Shown here: piece after piece, positions 1 through 10,061 of the stretch
Layout: each line of letters starts with the position of its first letter
How positions within the stretch are numbered: position 1 is the first letter of the stretch
Assembly: GCF_009829925.1 (NCBI RefSeq)
Contig: NZ_SNVJ01000009.1
Coordinates: forward strand, 124,001 to 188,000
Origin: Teichococcus coralli
GTDB lineage: Bacteria > Pseudomonadota > Alphaproteobacteria > Acetobacterales > Acetobacteraceae
DNA: 64,000 nucleotides
Reading direction: 5' to 3'
Notes under the pieces: model-generated
The model's database searches: none
Told to the model about the DNA's origin: nothing
The model's input: only the letters and a program-made list of their open reading frames with translations
Made by a program: the position numbers and the translations under genes

Positions 1-77
1 GCGCGGGCACGGCGCGGCAGGGCGGGGGCGGCTGCCGGGGCGGCGAGCAGGGCGGCAAGCAGGGTGCGGCGTTGCAT
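1..77 (-). CDS. 5' end of a probable molybdate ABC transporter binding protein (ModA), partial
   Basis: Reading leftwards from an ATG at 77 gives MQRRTLLAALLAAPAAAAPA and a few more residues before the window edge. This is a typical export signal: a twin arginine, a hydrophobic Ala/Leu core and Ala-rich cleavage region. No mature domain is visible, so the ModA call rests only on context: the gene diverges from a ModE-like regulator, the classic modE/modABC arrangement, and a MOT1 molybdate transporter lies 4 kb away. It could be any exported protein. Confidence 0.45.
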   Translation of the reverse strand, partial: MQRRTLLAALLAAPAAAPALPRRAR

Positions 78-152
78 GGAGGGGGACGTTATGTTTCTTC
101 GGATATAACGGCAAGCCTGGATCGGGTTGGTTCCGCGTGCTTTGCTCGGGCG

Positions 153-572
153 ATGGCGGAAGGGCGGGAACGGCTGGTGGCGCATCTGCGCGTGTCGGTC
201 GGAGCGAGCACGCGGCTTGGTCCTGGCAAGGCCGACCTGCTGGAGGCGGTGGGGCGGGAAGGCTCGATCAGCGCGGCGGGGCGGCGGCTCGGCATGTCCT
301 ATGCGCGGGCCTGGCGGCTGGTGAACGAGCTGGAGGAAGGCTTCGGCCGGCCGCTGGTGCAGGCGGCGCGCGGCGGCGGCGGTGGCGGCGGGGCGCGGCT
401 GACGCCGCTCGGCGAGCAGGTGCTGGCGGCCTATCGGCGGATGCAGGCGCAGGCGGAAGCCGCGGTGGCGGCCGAGGTGGCGGGGCTGCGTGCCCTGCTT
501 TCGCCGCCGGCCTCCCGCGAAGGGGAGGCCGGCGAGCCGGCTCAGGCGGCGCCGCGGGTCAGATGGAGGTAG
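153..572 (+). CDS. ModE-like winged-helix regulator (DNA-binding domain only)
   Basis: The roughly 139-residue protein carries a LysR/ModE-type winged helix: LGPGKADLLEAVGREGSISA, then AAGRRLGMSYARAWRLVNEL, then a Gly-rich loop and LTPLGEQVLAAYRRM. These match the N-terminal domain of ModE, which represses molybdate uptake genes. The C-terminal Mop molybdate-binding domains are absent; only about 30 unstructured residues follow, so any metal sensing would have to come from elsewhere. An in-frame TTG at 72 would add 27 unrelated residues, so the ATG at 153 is preferred. The 3' end overlaps the convergent FkbM gene by 31 bp. Confidence 0.7.
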   Translation: MAEGRERLVAHLRVSVGASTRLGPGKADLLEAVGREGSISAAGRRLGMSYARAWRLVNELEEGFGRPLVQAARGGGGGGGARLTPLGEQVLAAYRRMQAQAEAAVAAEVAGLRALLSPPASREGEAGEPAQAAPRVRWR

Positions 573-1987
573 CCGAGCTGCCCTTGCAGCCTCTGCAGGC
601 ACTGCTCGGCCGTCATGGTGCCGGTCAGGCCGGTGGGCTCGATCAGCGCGAGGGCAAAGCCCTGGGTGATGAAGTTCTGCAGGTATTGCAGCGGCGGCAG
701 GATGGGGCGGGTGCTGCCCTCGTGGAACTCGACGATCAGCGTCAGGTCCGGGGAGCGGTCCATCAGCGCCCTGGCGCCCTGGAAGACGTAGGGCTCGGCG
801 CCCTCCACATCCACCTTCATGACGTTGACGGCGGGCACATCGGCCAGCAGCGCGTCGAGCGGCGCAGCCCTGACCTCGACCTGATGCGAGCCCTGCGGGC
901 CGCCCATGGTCGAGCCGCCGCCGGAATACTCGTCCGTGTAGCTGAAGCGGAGCGTCGCCTCCTCGGCATGGACGGCGAGGTTGTGCAGCGTCACCCAGCC
1001 GTCGAAGCCGTTGATCGAGACGGACTTGCGCAGGTGCCTGAAGATCTGCGGATTGGCCTCGAAGGAGTAGACCTTGCCGGCGGCGCCGACCCAGGCGGCG
1101 CTGAGAAGCGTGTAGTAGCCGAAATTGGCGCCCACATCGAGAAAGGTCATGCCCGGCTTCACGGCTTCGGCGATGATCTTCTCGATCCAGGGCTCCCAGC
1201 GGCCCTCCAGCATCAGGTGCGAGCAGATGCCGACGTCGCGCGTGTCCACGTAGATGCGGTGGCCGGTGTAGAGCCGGGTCAGCGCCTCGTGGTCGCCCAG
1301 GTAGAGGGTGTGGGCGTTGCGCATCTGGTTGAGCTGGGCTTCCAGCCGGGTGATGCGCCGGACCAGGTTGGTCTCGATCTCGGCCAGCCGGGACTGCACG
1401 GCGTGGAGGCCGGCCCCGAAGGTTTCGGCGGCGGCCGAGGGCCGCGCCTCCAGCCGCGCGATCGGCGGCAGGAGGTTGGCCTCGATCTCCGCCAGCCTGG
1501 ACTGCACGGCCTGGAGGCCGCTCTGGAGCGCCTCGGCGGCGGCTGGCGGCTGCGCCTCCAGCCGGGTGATCGGCGGCAGGAGGTTGGCTTCGATCTCCGT
1601 CAGCCTGGACTGCACGGCCTGGAGGCCGCTCTGGAGCGCCTCGGCGGCGGCTGGCGGCTGCGCCTCCAGCCGGGTGATCGGCGGCAGGAGGTTGGCTTCG
1701 ATCTCCGTCAGCCTGGACTGCACGGCCTGGAGGCCGCTCTGGAGGGCCTCGGCGGCGGTTGGCGAATGCGCCTCCAGCCGGGTGATCGGCCGCAGCAGCC
1801 TGGTCTCGACCTCGGCCAGCCTGCTTTGCAGCGCGCTCAGCCCGGCATCAACGGCCGCGGCGGTGGCGGGCGGCGGGGGCGGGGTGCCGGCCCCGGCGGC
1901 GAGCCGGTCCTGCAAGGCCCGGATGCCGGCCTCCACACTCGCCAGCATTCTCGTGAGGTGATCGGAGGATGGATGCGTCTCACTCAT
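542..1987 (-). CDS. FkbM family methyltransferase with tandem-repeat coiled-coil N-terminus
   Basis: The 481-residue protein has two parts. Residues about 48-222 are five tandem 36-residue units of the pattern SGLQAVQSRLTEIEANLLPP-ITRLEA, probably an elongated helical or coiled-coil stalk. Residues about 230-480 are a class I SAM-dependent methyltransferase of the FkbM type, with the SAM-binding motif FLDVGANFGYYT near residue 282, FEANPQ, and VMKVDVEGAE. FkbM enzymes methylate sugars or polyketide hydroxyls; family members often sit in glycan loci, and the substrate here is unknown. The start ATG lies at 1987 and the gene diverges from a GMC oxidoreductase. Plain FkbM proteins are usually about 250-300 residues, so the stalk is an accretion. 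Confidence 0.8.
   Translation of the reverse strand: MSETHPSSDHLTRMLASVEAGIRALQDRLAAGAGTPPPPPATAAAVDAGLSALQSRLAEVETRLLRPITRLEAHSPTAAEALQSGLQAVQSRLTEIEANLLPPITRLEAQPPAAAEALQSGLQAVQSRLTEIEANLLPPITRLEAQPPAAAEALQSGLQAVQSRLAEIEANLLPPIARLEARPSAAAETFGAGLHAVQSRLAEIETNLVRRITRLEAQLNQMRNAHTLYLGDHEALTRLYTGHRIYVDTRDVGICSHLMLEGRWEPWIEKIIAEAVKPGMTFLDVGANFGYYTLLSAAWVGAAGKVYSFEANPQIFRHLRKSVSINGFDGWVTLHNLAVHAEEATLRFSYTDEYSGGGSTMGGPQGSHQVEVRAAPLDALLADVPAVNVMKVDVEGAEPYVFQGARALMDRSPDLTLIVEFHEGSTRPILPPLQYLQNFITQGFALALIEPTGLTGTMTAEQCLQRLQGQLGYLHLTRGAA
1322..1846 (-). repeat. 108-bp tandem repeats inside the FkbM gene
   Basis: Five in-frame units of 108 bp (36 codons) encode the stalk of the FkbM protein. The three central units (about 1415-1738) are almost identical at the DNA level; for example the string ctggaggccgctctgga recurs at 1511, 1619 and 1727. 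The outer units are diverged. The near identity indicates recent unit amplification, so copy number could vary between strains. Confidence 0.9.
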
Positions 1988-2192
1988 TAAGATTTCCGGC
2001 GGCGCGGTTTTGCGCCTAATAGGGGAGGGCCTTGGGCCTGCGGACAGTGCCCGTCAGGCTCTGCCAGAGCAAGGCATAAGCGAAAATGCTTCCTAAACCC
2101 TTTCCCGCCATGCAAGCAGGGCAGCGCCGGCCAGGGCGCCGCGCGGCTCCCGCGCCGCTGGGCGAGGCAGGCGGCGCGGCAGGGAGAAACCC

Positions 2193-3770
2193 TTGATCCT
2201 TCACGCTGATTCCATCCCCGACGGGGAAATCCTCCAGGCCGACGTGTGCATCGTCGGCGGCGGCGCCGTCGGCTTGCAGATGGCCCGCCGGCTGATCGCC
2301 GCCGGCATGCAGGTGGTGATCGCCGAGAGCGGCGAGGAGGAGGCCAGCCAGCGGGCGCAGGACCTCAACATCGGCACGCAATCCGGCCGCAACGCCGGCG
2401 GGCTGCGCGACATCCGGCTGCGCCAGCTCGGCGGCACCATGCACCTCTGGGGCGGCAACTGCCGGCCGCTCGACCCGATCGACTTCCAGGCGCGCGAGTG
2501 GGTGCCGAACAGCGGCTGGCCGCTCTCCTATGCCGACATGGCGCCCTATTTCGAGGCGGCGCACGGCCTGCTGCGGCTGGAGGAGTTCGCCTACCGGCCG
2601 GAGGCGCCGAGCCTCGTGACCGATCCCGGCCCGGCGCAGCCCTTCGAGGAGACGCTGTTCCGCCTCACCCGCTTCGTGCCCGGCACCCGCGCGCCATTCC
2701 TTGGCGAGTTCGCGCAGTACCATGCCGAGGAGCTGCGGAACTCGGACCGGCTGCGCGTGCTGGTCGGCGCCAACGTGTCGCAGATCTTCCTGACCGAGGA
2801 CCGCCGCTCGGTGCGCGAGCTCTACGCGCTCACCTTCCAGGGCCGGGAGCTGCACCTGCGCGCCAAGGCCTATGTGTTCGCCTGCGGCGGCATCGAGACG
2901 GCCCGGCTGCTGCTGGCCTCGCGCGAGGACATGCCGGCGGGCATCGGCAATCACGGCGATTCGCTCGGGCGCTACTTCATGGAGCACCCGCACGGGCTGG
3001 CCGCCTTCCTGATCGCCGAGAAGTCCCGGGTGGCGGCGCTGCGGCCCTTCAGCCCCGGCATCCGGGTGGGCGACGCGGTGATCCACCGGCGCATCCGCCT
3101 CGCCGACCACACGCAGCGCGGGCTCGGCCTGCTGAACATGATCTTCCAGCTCATCGCGGTGAACATGAAGCCGCATGAGGAGAACCAGTACGAGACGCAT
3201 TTCCGCGCCCTGGAGGCGACGGTGGACGATCCGGCGCAGTGGCAACGCTTCTACGTGGTGTTCCTGGCCGAGCAGTTTCCCTCGCGCGACAGCCGCGTCA
3301 CGCTCGGCGCCGAGACCGACTTCTTCGGCATGCCGCGCGCCGACCTGAACTGGCAGGTGGGGGACCTCGACTTCAAGACGGTCTCCACCGCGCTTTCGCT
3401 GCTCGGCCAGCATGTCTTCACCGCGCCCGACTTCCGCATGAAGGGACATGTCGCCAGCACGACGAAGGACTGGATCGTCGGCCATGGGGCGCACCACCTC
3501 GGCACCACGCGGATGAGCGCGACGCCAAGGGATGGCGTGGTGGACCGCGACTGCCGCATCCACGGCCTGAGCAACGGCTTCTGCGCCGGCAGCTCGGTGT
3601 TCCCGACCGCGGGCATGTCCAACCCGATGCTGACCTCGCTGGCCATCGGCCTCCGCCTGGCGCGCCACCTGGAGGCCAGCCTGCCCTTCATGCCGGCGCC
3701 CGACCCAGGCCTGGCGCCACGCCGGCCGCGGGAGTTCGAGGAGAGCGCGGCGTCCCCGGCGATGGCCTGA
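2193..3770 (+). CDS. GMC family FAD-dependent oxidoreductase
   Basis: The 525-residue protein begins with a Rossmann FAD-binding fold (DVCIVGGGAVGLQMARRLIA, residues 17-36) and ends with the GMC C-terminal domain: GAHHLGTTRMSATPRDGVVD, then GFCAGSSVFPTAGMSNPMLT and SLAIGLRLARHL. Such enzymes oxidise alcohols, sugars or sterols using FAD; the substrate cannot be told from sequence. The start is a TTG at 2193, supported by AGGGAG 7 bases upstream; no ATG lies in a sensible place. The neighbouring divergent FkbM gene may share its regulation, but that is a guess. Confidence 0.85.
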   Translation: MILHADSIPDGEILQADVCIVGGGAVGLQMARRLIAAGMQVVIAESGEEEASQRAQDLNIGTQSGRNAGGLRDIRLRQLGGTMHLWGGNCRPLDPIDFQAREWVPNSGWPLSYADMAPYFEAAHGLLRLEEFAYRPEAPSLVTDPGPAQPFEETLFRLTRFVPGTRAPFLGEFAQYHAEELRNSDRLRVLVGANVSQIFLTEDRRSVRELYALTFQGRELHLRAKAYVFACGGIETARLLLASREDMPAGIGNHGDSLGRYFMEHPHGLAAFLIAEKSRVAALRPFSPGIRVGDAVIHRRIRLADHTQRGLGLLNMIFQLIAVNMKPHEENQYETHFRALEATVDDPAQWQRFYVVFLAEQFPSRDSRVTLGAETDFFGMPRADLNWQVGDLDFKTVSTALSLLGQHVFTAPDFRMKGHVASTTKDWIVGHGAHHLGTTRMSATPRDGVVDRDCRIHGLSNGFCAGSSVFPTAGMSNPMLTSLAIGLRLARHLEASLPFMPAPDPGLAPRRPREFEESAASPAMA

Positions 3771-3776
3771 GAGCGG

Positions 3777-3799
3777 CCAGGGGGGCGCCGCCCCGCTGG
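3777..3799. terminator. Hairpin between convergent genes
   Basis: CCAG...GGGGC and GCCCC...CTGG arms form a GC-only hairpin immediately after the oxidoreductase stop codon and before the convergent transporter stop. There is no T-run, so intrinsic termination is uncertain. Confidence 0.4.
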
Positions 3800-3829
3800 A
3801 CCTCGCCATCAGCGAAGCAGACCGGCTCC

Positions 3830-4993
3830 TCAGGCCGCGCGCCCGCGCGGCCGGCCCAGCGCGGCCCGCGCCGCCTCCATGGCCCAGCCCGCCGCCAGGC
3901 CGAGCGCCGGGTTCAGCAGGGCCGTCGCGGCGGCCGTGAGGCCGATCGCAGGCCAGCAGGCCCGGCGGGCATCGAACAGGCGCCGCGACAGGGCCAGGTC
4001 GCCGCCGGCCACCAGCAGCAGGGCGCCGACCGCCGCCGGGGGGATGGCGGCGAACAAGGCCGCGGCGCTGCCGGCAAAGCCGAGCGCCAGCACCAGCAGG
4101 GCCAGGCCGAACAGCACCGGGGCCAGGCCCGTGCGCGCGCCGAAGCGGTGCTGCGCCGCCACGCCGCCGGCGCCGTGGCACATCGGCATGGCGCCGAAGG
4201 GCGCGAGGAGGAGGTTCGCCAATCCGGAGGTGAGCGCGAGGTTCCGCACCGTCGCGCGGGCGGCGCGCTCCGGATAAAGGTCGCGGCAGAGGGCGGCGGT
4301 GACGATGACGGCGTTGGTCAGGGTCAGCGGCAGTTGCGGCAGCACCGCGCGTTCTGCTGCCTGCCAGAGCGTCGTCCAGCTCCCCGGCAGCGCCAGGGCG
4401 GGGAAGTGCGGGGCGAAGCCCGGGGCGGCGGGCAGGGTGGTGAGGCCGGTCGAGAGGCCGGCGCCGATGGCGGCCAGCAGCACCAGCGGCGCGGCCGGGG
4501 CCTGCGGCCAGAGGCGGGGCAGGCCGAGCAGCAGGGCGAGCGCGGGGAGGCCGATCCAGGGCATCCCGGCGACCATGTGGAGGCCGAGCCACCCCATGCC
4601 GAGGCCGAGGCCGAGCTGCAGGCCCGCGATGACGGATTGCGGAATGAGCCGGGCCAGCCGCCCGATCAGGCCGGTCGTGGCGAGTGCCAGGAGCAGGGCG
4701 CCGATGACAAGGCCGGCGGCGGCGGTGGCTTCGGGCGTGAGCTGGCCGGTCAACAGCACGGCGGAGACCGCCTTCATCGGCTGCACCGCCATCGGAAGGC
4801 CATAGAACAGGCCGGAGGCCACCAGGGACAGGCCGAAGCCGAACAGCACGCCTGCCGGCGCCAGCCCGGCCACGGTCATGGCGCCGACGACATGCGGGAT
4901 GAAGGTGCCGAGGTCGCCGCAGGCGCCGGCGAGCTCGCCGGCCAGGCGTGGCCGTGGCGCGCTTCCGCCGTGCTGGGGCTGGCTGTCGCTCAT
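3830..4993 (-). CDS. MOT1-type molybdate/sulfate transporter
   Basis: The 387-residue protein is a polytopic membrane protein, with about ten hydrophobic segments, of the SulP-related MOT1 group. The diagnostic motifs are present: GELAGACGDLGTFIPH near residue 20 and YGLPMAVQPMKAVSAVLLTG near residue 65, plus a second inverted-repeat half with AMPMCHGAGGVAAQHRFGAR. MOT1 proteins carry molybdate (some sulfate) across membranes with high affinity. Its closeness to the ModE-like gene at the start of the window supports molybdate. A dispersed double-hairpin repeat lies just upstream of its start. Confidence 0.75.
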   Translation of the reverse strand: MSDSQPQHGGSAPRPRLAGELAGACGDLGTFIPHVVGAMTVAGLAPAGVLFGFGLSLVASGLFYGLPMAVQPMKAVSAVLLTGQLTPEATAAAGLVIGALLLALATTGLIGRLARLIPQSVIAGLQLGLGLGMGWLGLHMVAGMPWIGLPALALLLGLPRLWPQAPAAPLVLLAAIGAGLSTGLTTLPAAPGFAPHFPALALPGSWTTLWQAAERAVLPQLPLTLTNAVIVTAALCRDLYPERAARATVRNLALTSGLANLLLAPFGAMPMCHGAGGVAAQHRFGARTGLAPVLFGLALLVLALGFAGSAAALFAAIPPAAVGALLLVAGGDLALSRRLFDARRACWPAIGLTAAATALLNPALGLAAGWAMEAARAALGRPRGRAA

Positions 4994-5035
4994 GCCGTTT
5001 CGTAGCGCGCTGCCGGGCGCCGTGCCACTCCGGCG

Positions 5036-5113
5036 AGTGGCGGGGTCCGGGGTGACCCTGCGACCCCGGCGGGAGGGGCCGGGGAGGGGCCGGGGAGGAA
5101 GGCGCCCTCCCCG
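5036..5113. repeat. Dispersed double-hairpin element, family C (copy 1)
   Basis: The sequence ggcggggtccggggtgaccc, followed by ccccggcgggaggggccggg and a second GC-rich inverted repeat, matches elements at about 28661-28726, 55321-55396 and 56236-56302. Here it fills the gap between the MOT1 start and the uvrB stop. Confidence 0.65.
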
Positions 5114-5117
5114 GGGG

Positions 5118-7316
<2,199 letters not shown>

Positions 7317-7381
7317 GCGCTGCTTACCGGAAGGCGGAGCCCGGATGTGGGGTTGGTGCCCGCGAAACGCCAGCGGCACGG

Positions 7382-7396
7382 GGACGTTTAGGGAAC
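7382..7396 (-). promoter_or_regulatory. Candidate LexA (SOS) box upstream of uvrB
   Basis: On the minus strand the sequence reads GTTC-CCTAAAC-GTCC, one mismatch from the alphaproteobacterial LexA consensus GTTC-N7-GTTC. It lies about 66 bp upstream of the uvrB ATG, a normal place for an SOS operator. uvrB is a common LexA target, so the assignment is plausible but rests on a short motif. Confidence 0.45.
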
Positions 7397-7535
7397 ATTA
7401 CCTCTGATGCGGGAGGGAAGCCGGAAGCAGGGCATATTTTTGTGATCCGGTTACCTTCTTTAAGAGTTATTCACCATTAGCCGCCATGATGCGGGCCAGC
7501 CGATCGACCACTGCATCGCCGCGGAGCTGCACAGA

Positions 7536-7862
7536 ATGTGCGAATTGCCTGACGCCTCCAGCCTGACCGAACAGGACATCGCCGAGATCACCGCCGGCGC
7601 GCGTGGCCTGCCTGGGGAATGGAGCGTGTTCCCGCACGTTAACTTTTCCGGCGAGGTGATTCTGATGCTGAACCCCCTCGCCTGGGAGGAGGAGGACAAG
7701 GCCATCATGGTGCGGCGCGATCCCGCCGGGATCCGCGTGCTGTTGAGCAACGGCGACCAGGTTTTGCTCCGGGCCACCGTGCCGGACGGGACCGCGGCGG
7801 TCGAGGCCGCCTGGCGGGCAACCGGCTGGGAGGCCGAAGTGGGGCACTCGCGCGTCGCCTGA
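7536..7862 (+). CDS. Hypothetical protein, 108 aa
   Basis: This small soluble protein begins MCELPDASSLTEQDIAEITA and contains WSVFPHVNFSGEVILMLNPL and IRVLLSNGDQVLLRATVPDG. No transmembrane segment, signal peptide or known motif is seen. The alternating hydrophobic pattern suggests a beta-rich fold. It lies downstream of an AT-richer stretch (about 7435-7490) that is the likeliest promoter region for both this gene and divergent uvrB. Codon use resembles the neighbours, so it is probably real. Function unknown. Confidence 0.6.
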   Translation: MCELPDASSLTEQDIAEITAGARGLPGEWSVFPHVNFSGEVILMLNPLAWEEEDKAIMVRRDPAGIRVLLSNGDQVLLRATVPDGTAAVEAAWRATGWEAEVGHSRVA

Positions 7863-7934
7863 CGCGCCGAGTCGGCCCCACCGGTTCAGTTTCCGTCTCG
7901 CCCGGGGTGTGGCGCCCGGAGGGCGCGCGCCGGC

Positions 7935-9278
7935 TCAGATCGCCGCTTCGGCCAGGATGCGGGAGACATCGCCGCCCCACTCGGTGGCGCAGCGGCGCAG
8001 CCAGCGGTCGGCCTGGGTTTCGCCGCTCTCCAGGATGGCGTCCAATGGCGCCAGGTAGCGTTCCTCGCCCTGGCCGCGGGCGCGCAGCCCGTCCCGCGCG
8101 ATGGCCAGCACGTCCCGGCCCCAGTCGCGCAGCGGGCGGCCGCGGAAGGGCGTGGTGAGAGCCCCCTCGGGCACGCCGGTGCGCAGCGCCTGCATTTCCG
8201 GCACGGTCCAGTCCCGCACCAGGGCATAGGCCGCCTTCTGCGCCGCGTCGTCATAGATCAGGCCGACCCAGAAGGCCGAGAGGGCGAGCATCATCGCCGG
8301 GCTGCCGGCATCGGCGCCGCGCATCTCCAGGAAGCGCTTGAGGCGGACATCGGTGAACACGGTGGTGACGTGATCGCCCCAGTCGCCCATGCTGGCGGTG
8401 ATGCCGGGGTGGCCGGGCAGGCCGCTCGCCATGAACTGGCGGAAGGTGACGCCGGTGGCGTCGATCCACCGGCCCTCGCGCATGATGAAGTACATCGGCA
8501 CGTCGAGCACGTGCGCGGCGAAGCGCTCGAAGCCGAAGCCGGGCTCGAAGGCGACGGGCGGAATGCCGGTGCGGTCGGGGTCGGTTTCGGTCCAGACGCG
8601 GCCGCGCAGGGTGCGCAGCCCGTTGGGGCGGCCCTCGGAAAAGGGAGAGTTGGCGAAGAGGGCGGTGGCCAGCGGCTGCAACGCCAGGCTGACGCGCAGC
8701 TTCTCCACCATGTCGGCCTCGTCGCCGAAGTCGAGGTTCACCTGCACGGTGCAGGTGCGCAGCATCATGTCGAGCCCCATGCGGCCGACGCGGGGCATGT
8801 ACTGCCGCATGATGGCGTAGCGGCCCTTCGGCATCCAGGGCATCTGCTCGCGCGTCGCCAGCGGGTGGAAGCCGAGGGGGGCGAAGCCGAGGTCGAGCGG
8901 GGCGGCCACGGCGCGAACCTCGGCGATGTGGTTCTCCAGCTCGGCGGCGACGGCGTCCATCCCCTCCAGCGGCGCGCCGGACAGCTCGAACTGGCCGCCC
9001 GGCTCCAGGCTGATCGAGGCCTGGCCGCGCTTCAGGCCGATCGGGTTGCCGTTGTCCAGGATGGGCTCCCAGCCATGCGCCTGCAGCCCCTCCAGCATGG
9101 CGCGGATGCCCTGCGGCTCGTAGGGCGGGGGGGAGAGGTCGCCGCGGCGGAAGCCGAACTTCTCGTGCTCCACCCCGATGCGCCAGTCGGCGCGGGGCTT
9201 GCTGCCCTGGGCGAACCACTCGGCCAGTTGCCGCACGGACGTGATCGGCGTGAGATCGGCCTCGCCGGGATTGGACAT
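7935..9278 (-). CDS. gshA: Glutamate-cysteine ligase
   Basis: This ATP-dependent enzyme makes gamma-glutamylcysteine, the first step of glutathione synthesis. The 447-residue protein belongs to the plant/alphaproteobacterial class: WRIGVEHEKFGFR near residue 32 (substrate-binding Glu), ISLEPGGQFELSGAP, MPWMPKGRYAIMRQYMPRVG, DMMLRTCTVQVNLDF, ALFANSPFSEG, and GHPGITASMGDWGDHVTTVF. Length is normal for the class. It lies downstream of rsmE on the same strand with a 54-bp gap, so the two are probably co-transcribed. Confidence 0.95.
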   Translation of the reverse strand: MSNPGEADLTPITSVRQLAEWFAQGSKPRADWRIGVEHEKFGFRRGDLSPPPYEPQGIRAMLEGLQAHGWEPILDNGNPIGLKRGQASISLEPGGQFELSGAPLEGMDAVAAELENHIAEVRAVAAPLDLGFAPLGFHPLATREQMPWMPKGRYAIMRQYMPRVGRMGLDMMLRTCTVQVNLDFGDEADMVEKLRVSLALQPLATALFANSPFSEGRPNGLRTLRGRVWTETDPDRTGIPPVAFEPGFGFERFAAHVLDVPMYFIMREGRWIDATGVTFRQFMASGLPGHPGITASMGDWGDHVTTVFTDVRLKRFLEMRGADAGSPAMMLALSAFWVGLIYDDAAQKAAYALVRDWTVPEMQALRTGVPEGALTTPFRGRPLRDWGRDVLAIARDGLRARGQGEERYLAPLDAILESGETQADRWLRRCATEWGGDVSRILAEAAI

Positions 9279-9332
9279 CGTGACCTTCCGTGCGCACCCG
9301 CACGGGCGGCGGCCCGGCGCGGCTTCATGAAC

Positions 9333-10061
9333 TCAGGTGGGAGCGGCCCAGTCCCCTGCCAATGCCTGGAGCACGGCGAGGCCCGCGACCGCTGCCGTCT
9401 CCGCCCGCAGAATCCGGGGGCCGAGCGCGGCCGGTGAAACAAAGGGGCGCCGGCGCACCGCGTCAAGCTCCGGCCCGGTGAAACCGCCCTCCGGCCCGAC
9501 CAGAAGGCCGATGGGCAGTGAGCGTCCGGCGAGAACCACGCTGAGCGGCGGTGCTTTGCCGCGCGCGTCGCCGACCAGCAGGGGGGCGCCGTCCCAGGCG
9601 TCCAGCGCGGCGTGCAGGTCCATGGGCCGGGCGATCGCCGGCAGGTCGAGCCGCTCGCACTGCTCCGCCGCCTCGCGGGCGATGCTGGCCAGCCGCTCGC
9701 CGTTCACCCGGCCGACCACCGAGCGGGCGGTGAAGACCGGCTGGATCAGGCGCACCCCCAGCTCGGTGGCCTTCTCCACCACCCAGTCCATCGCGTCCCG
9801 CTTGATCGGGGCGAGCAGCAGGCGGAGGTCGGGCGAGGCCTGTTGCGGGCGCGTGCGGGCCTCGGGGAGGAAGGTCGCGCGGTCCTTCCGCAGGCTGGCG
9901 ATGCGGGCCCGCCACTCGCCGTCCCGTCCGTTGAACAGCAGCACCGCGTCGCCCTCCCGCTTGCGCATGACCTGGCCGAGATAGTGGCCCTGGCCGGGCA
10001 AGGCGGAGGCCTCGGCGCCCTCGCTGAGATCGGCCTCGACATACAGGCGTGGGATGGACAT
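9333..10061 (-). CDS. rsmE: 16S rRNA (uracil(1498)-N(3))-methyltransferase RsmE
   Basis: RsmE methylates N3 of U1498 in 16S rRNA on the assembled 30S subunit. The 242-residue protein has the N-terminal PUA-like part (GQGHYLGQVMRKREGDAVLL), MDWVVEKATELGVRLIQPVF, EAAEQCERLDLPAI, and the C-terminal SPOUT trefoil-knot motifs LLVGPEGGFTGPELDAVRRR and LGPRILRAETAAVAGLAVLQ. The length fits the family. Its start overlaps the divergent ubiA region by 8 bp if ubiA starts at 10054. Confidence 0.95.
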   Translation of the reverse strand: MSIPRLYVEADLSEGAEASALPGQGHYLGQVMRKREGDAVLLFNGRDGEWRARIASLRKDRATFLPEARTRPQQASPDLRLLLAPIKRDAMDWVVEKATELGVRLIQPVFTARSVVGRVNGERLASIAREAAEQCERLDLPAIARPMDLHAALDAWDGAPLLVGDARGKAPPLSVVLAGRSLPIGLLVGPEGGFTGPELDAVRRRPFVSPAALGPRILRAETAAVAGLAVLQALAGDWAAPT

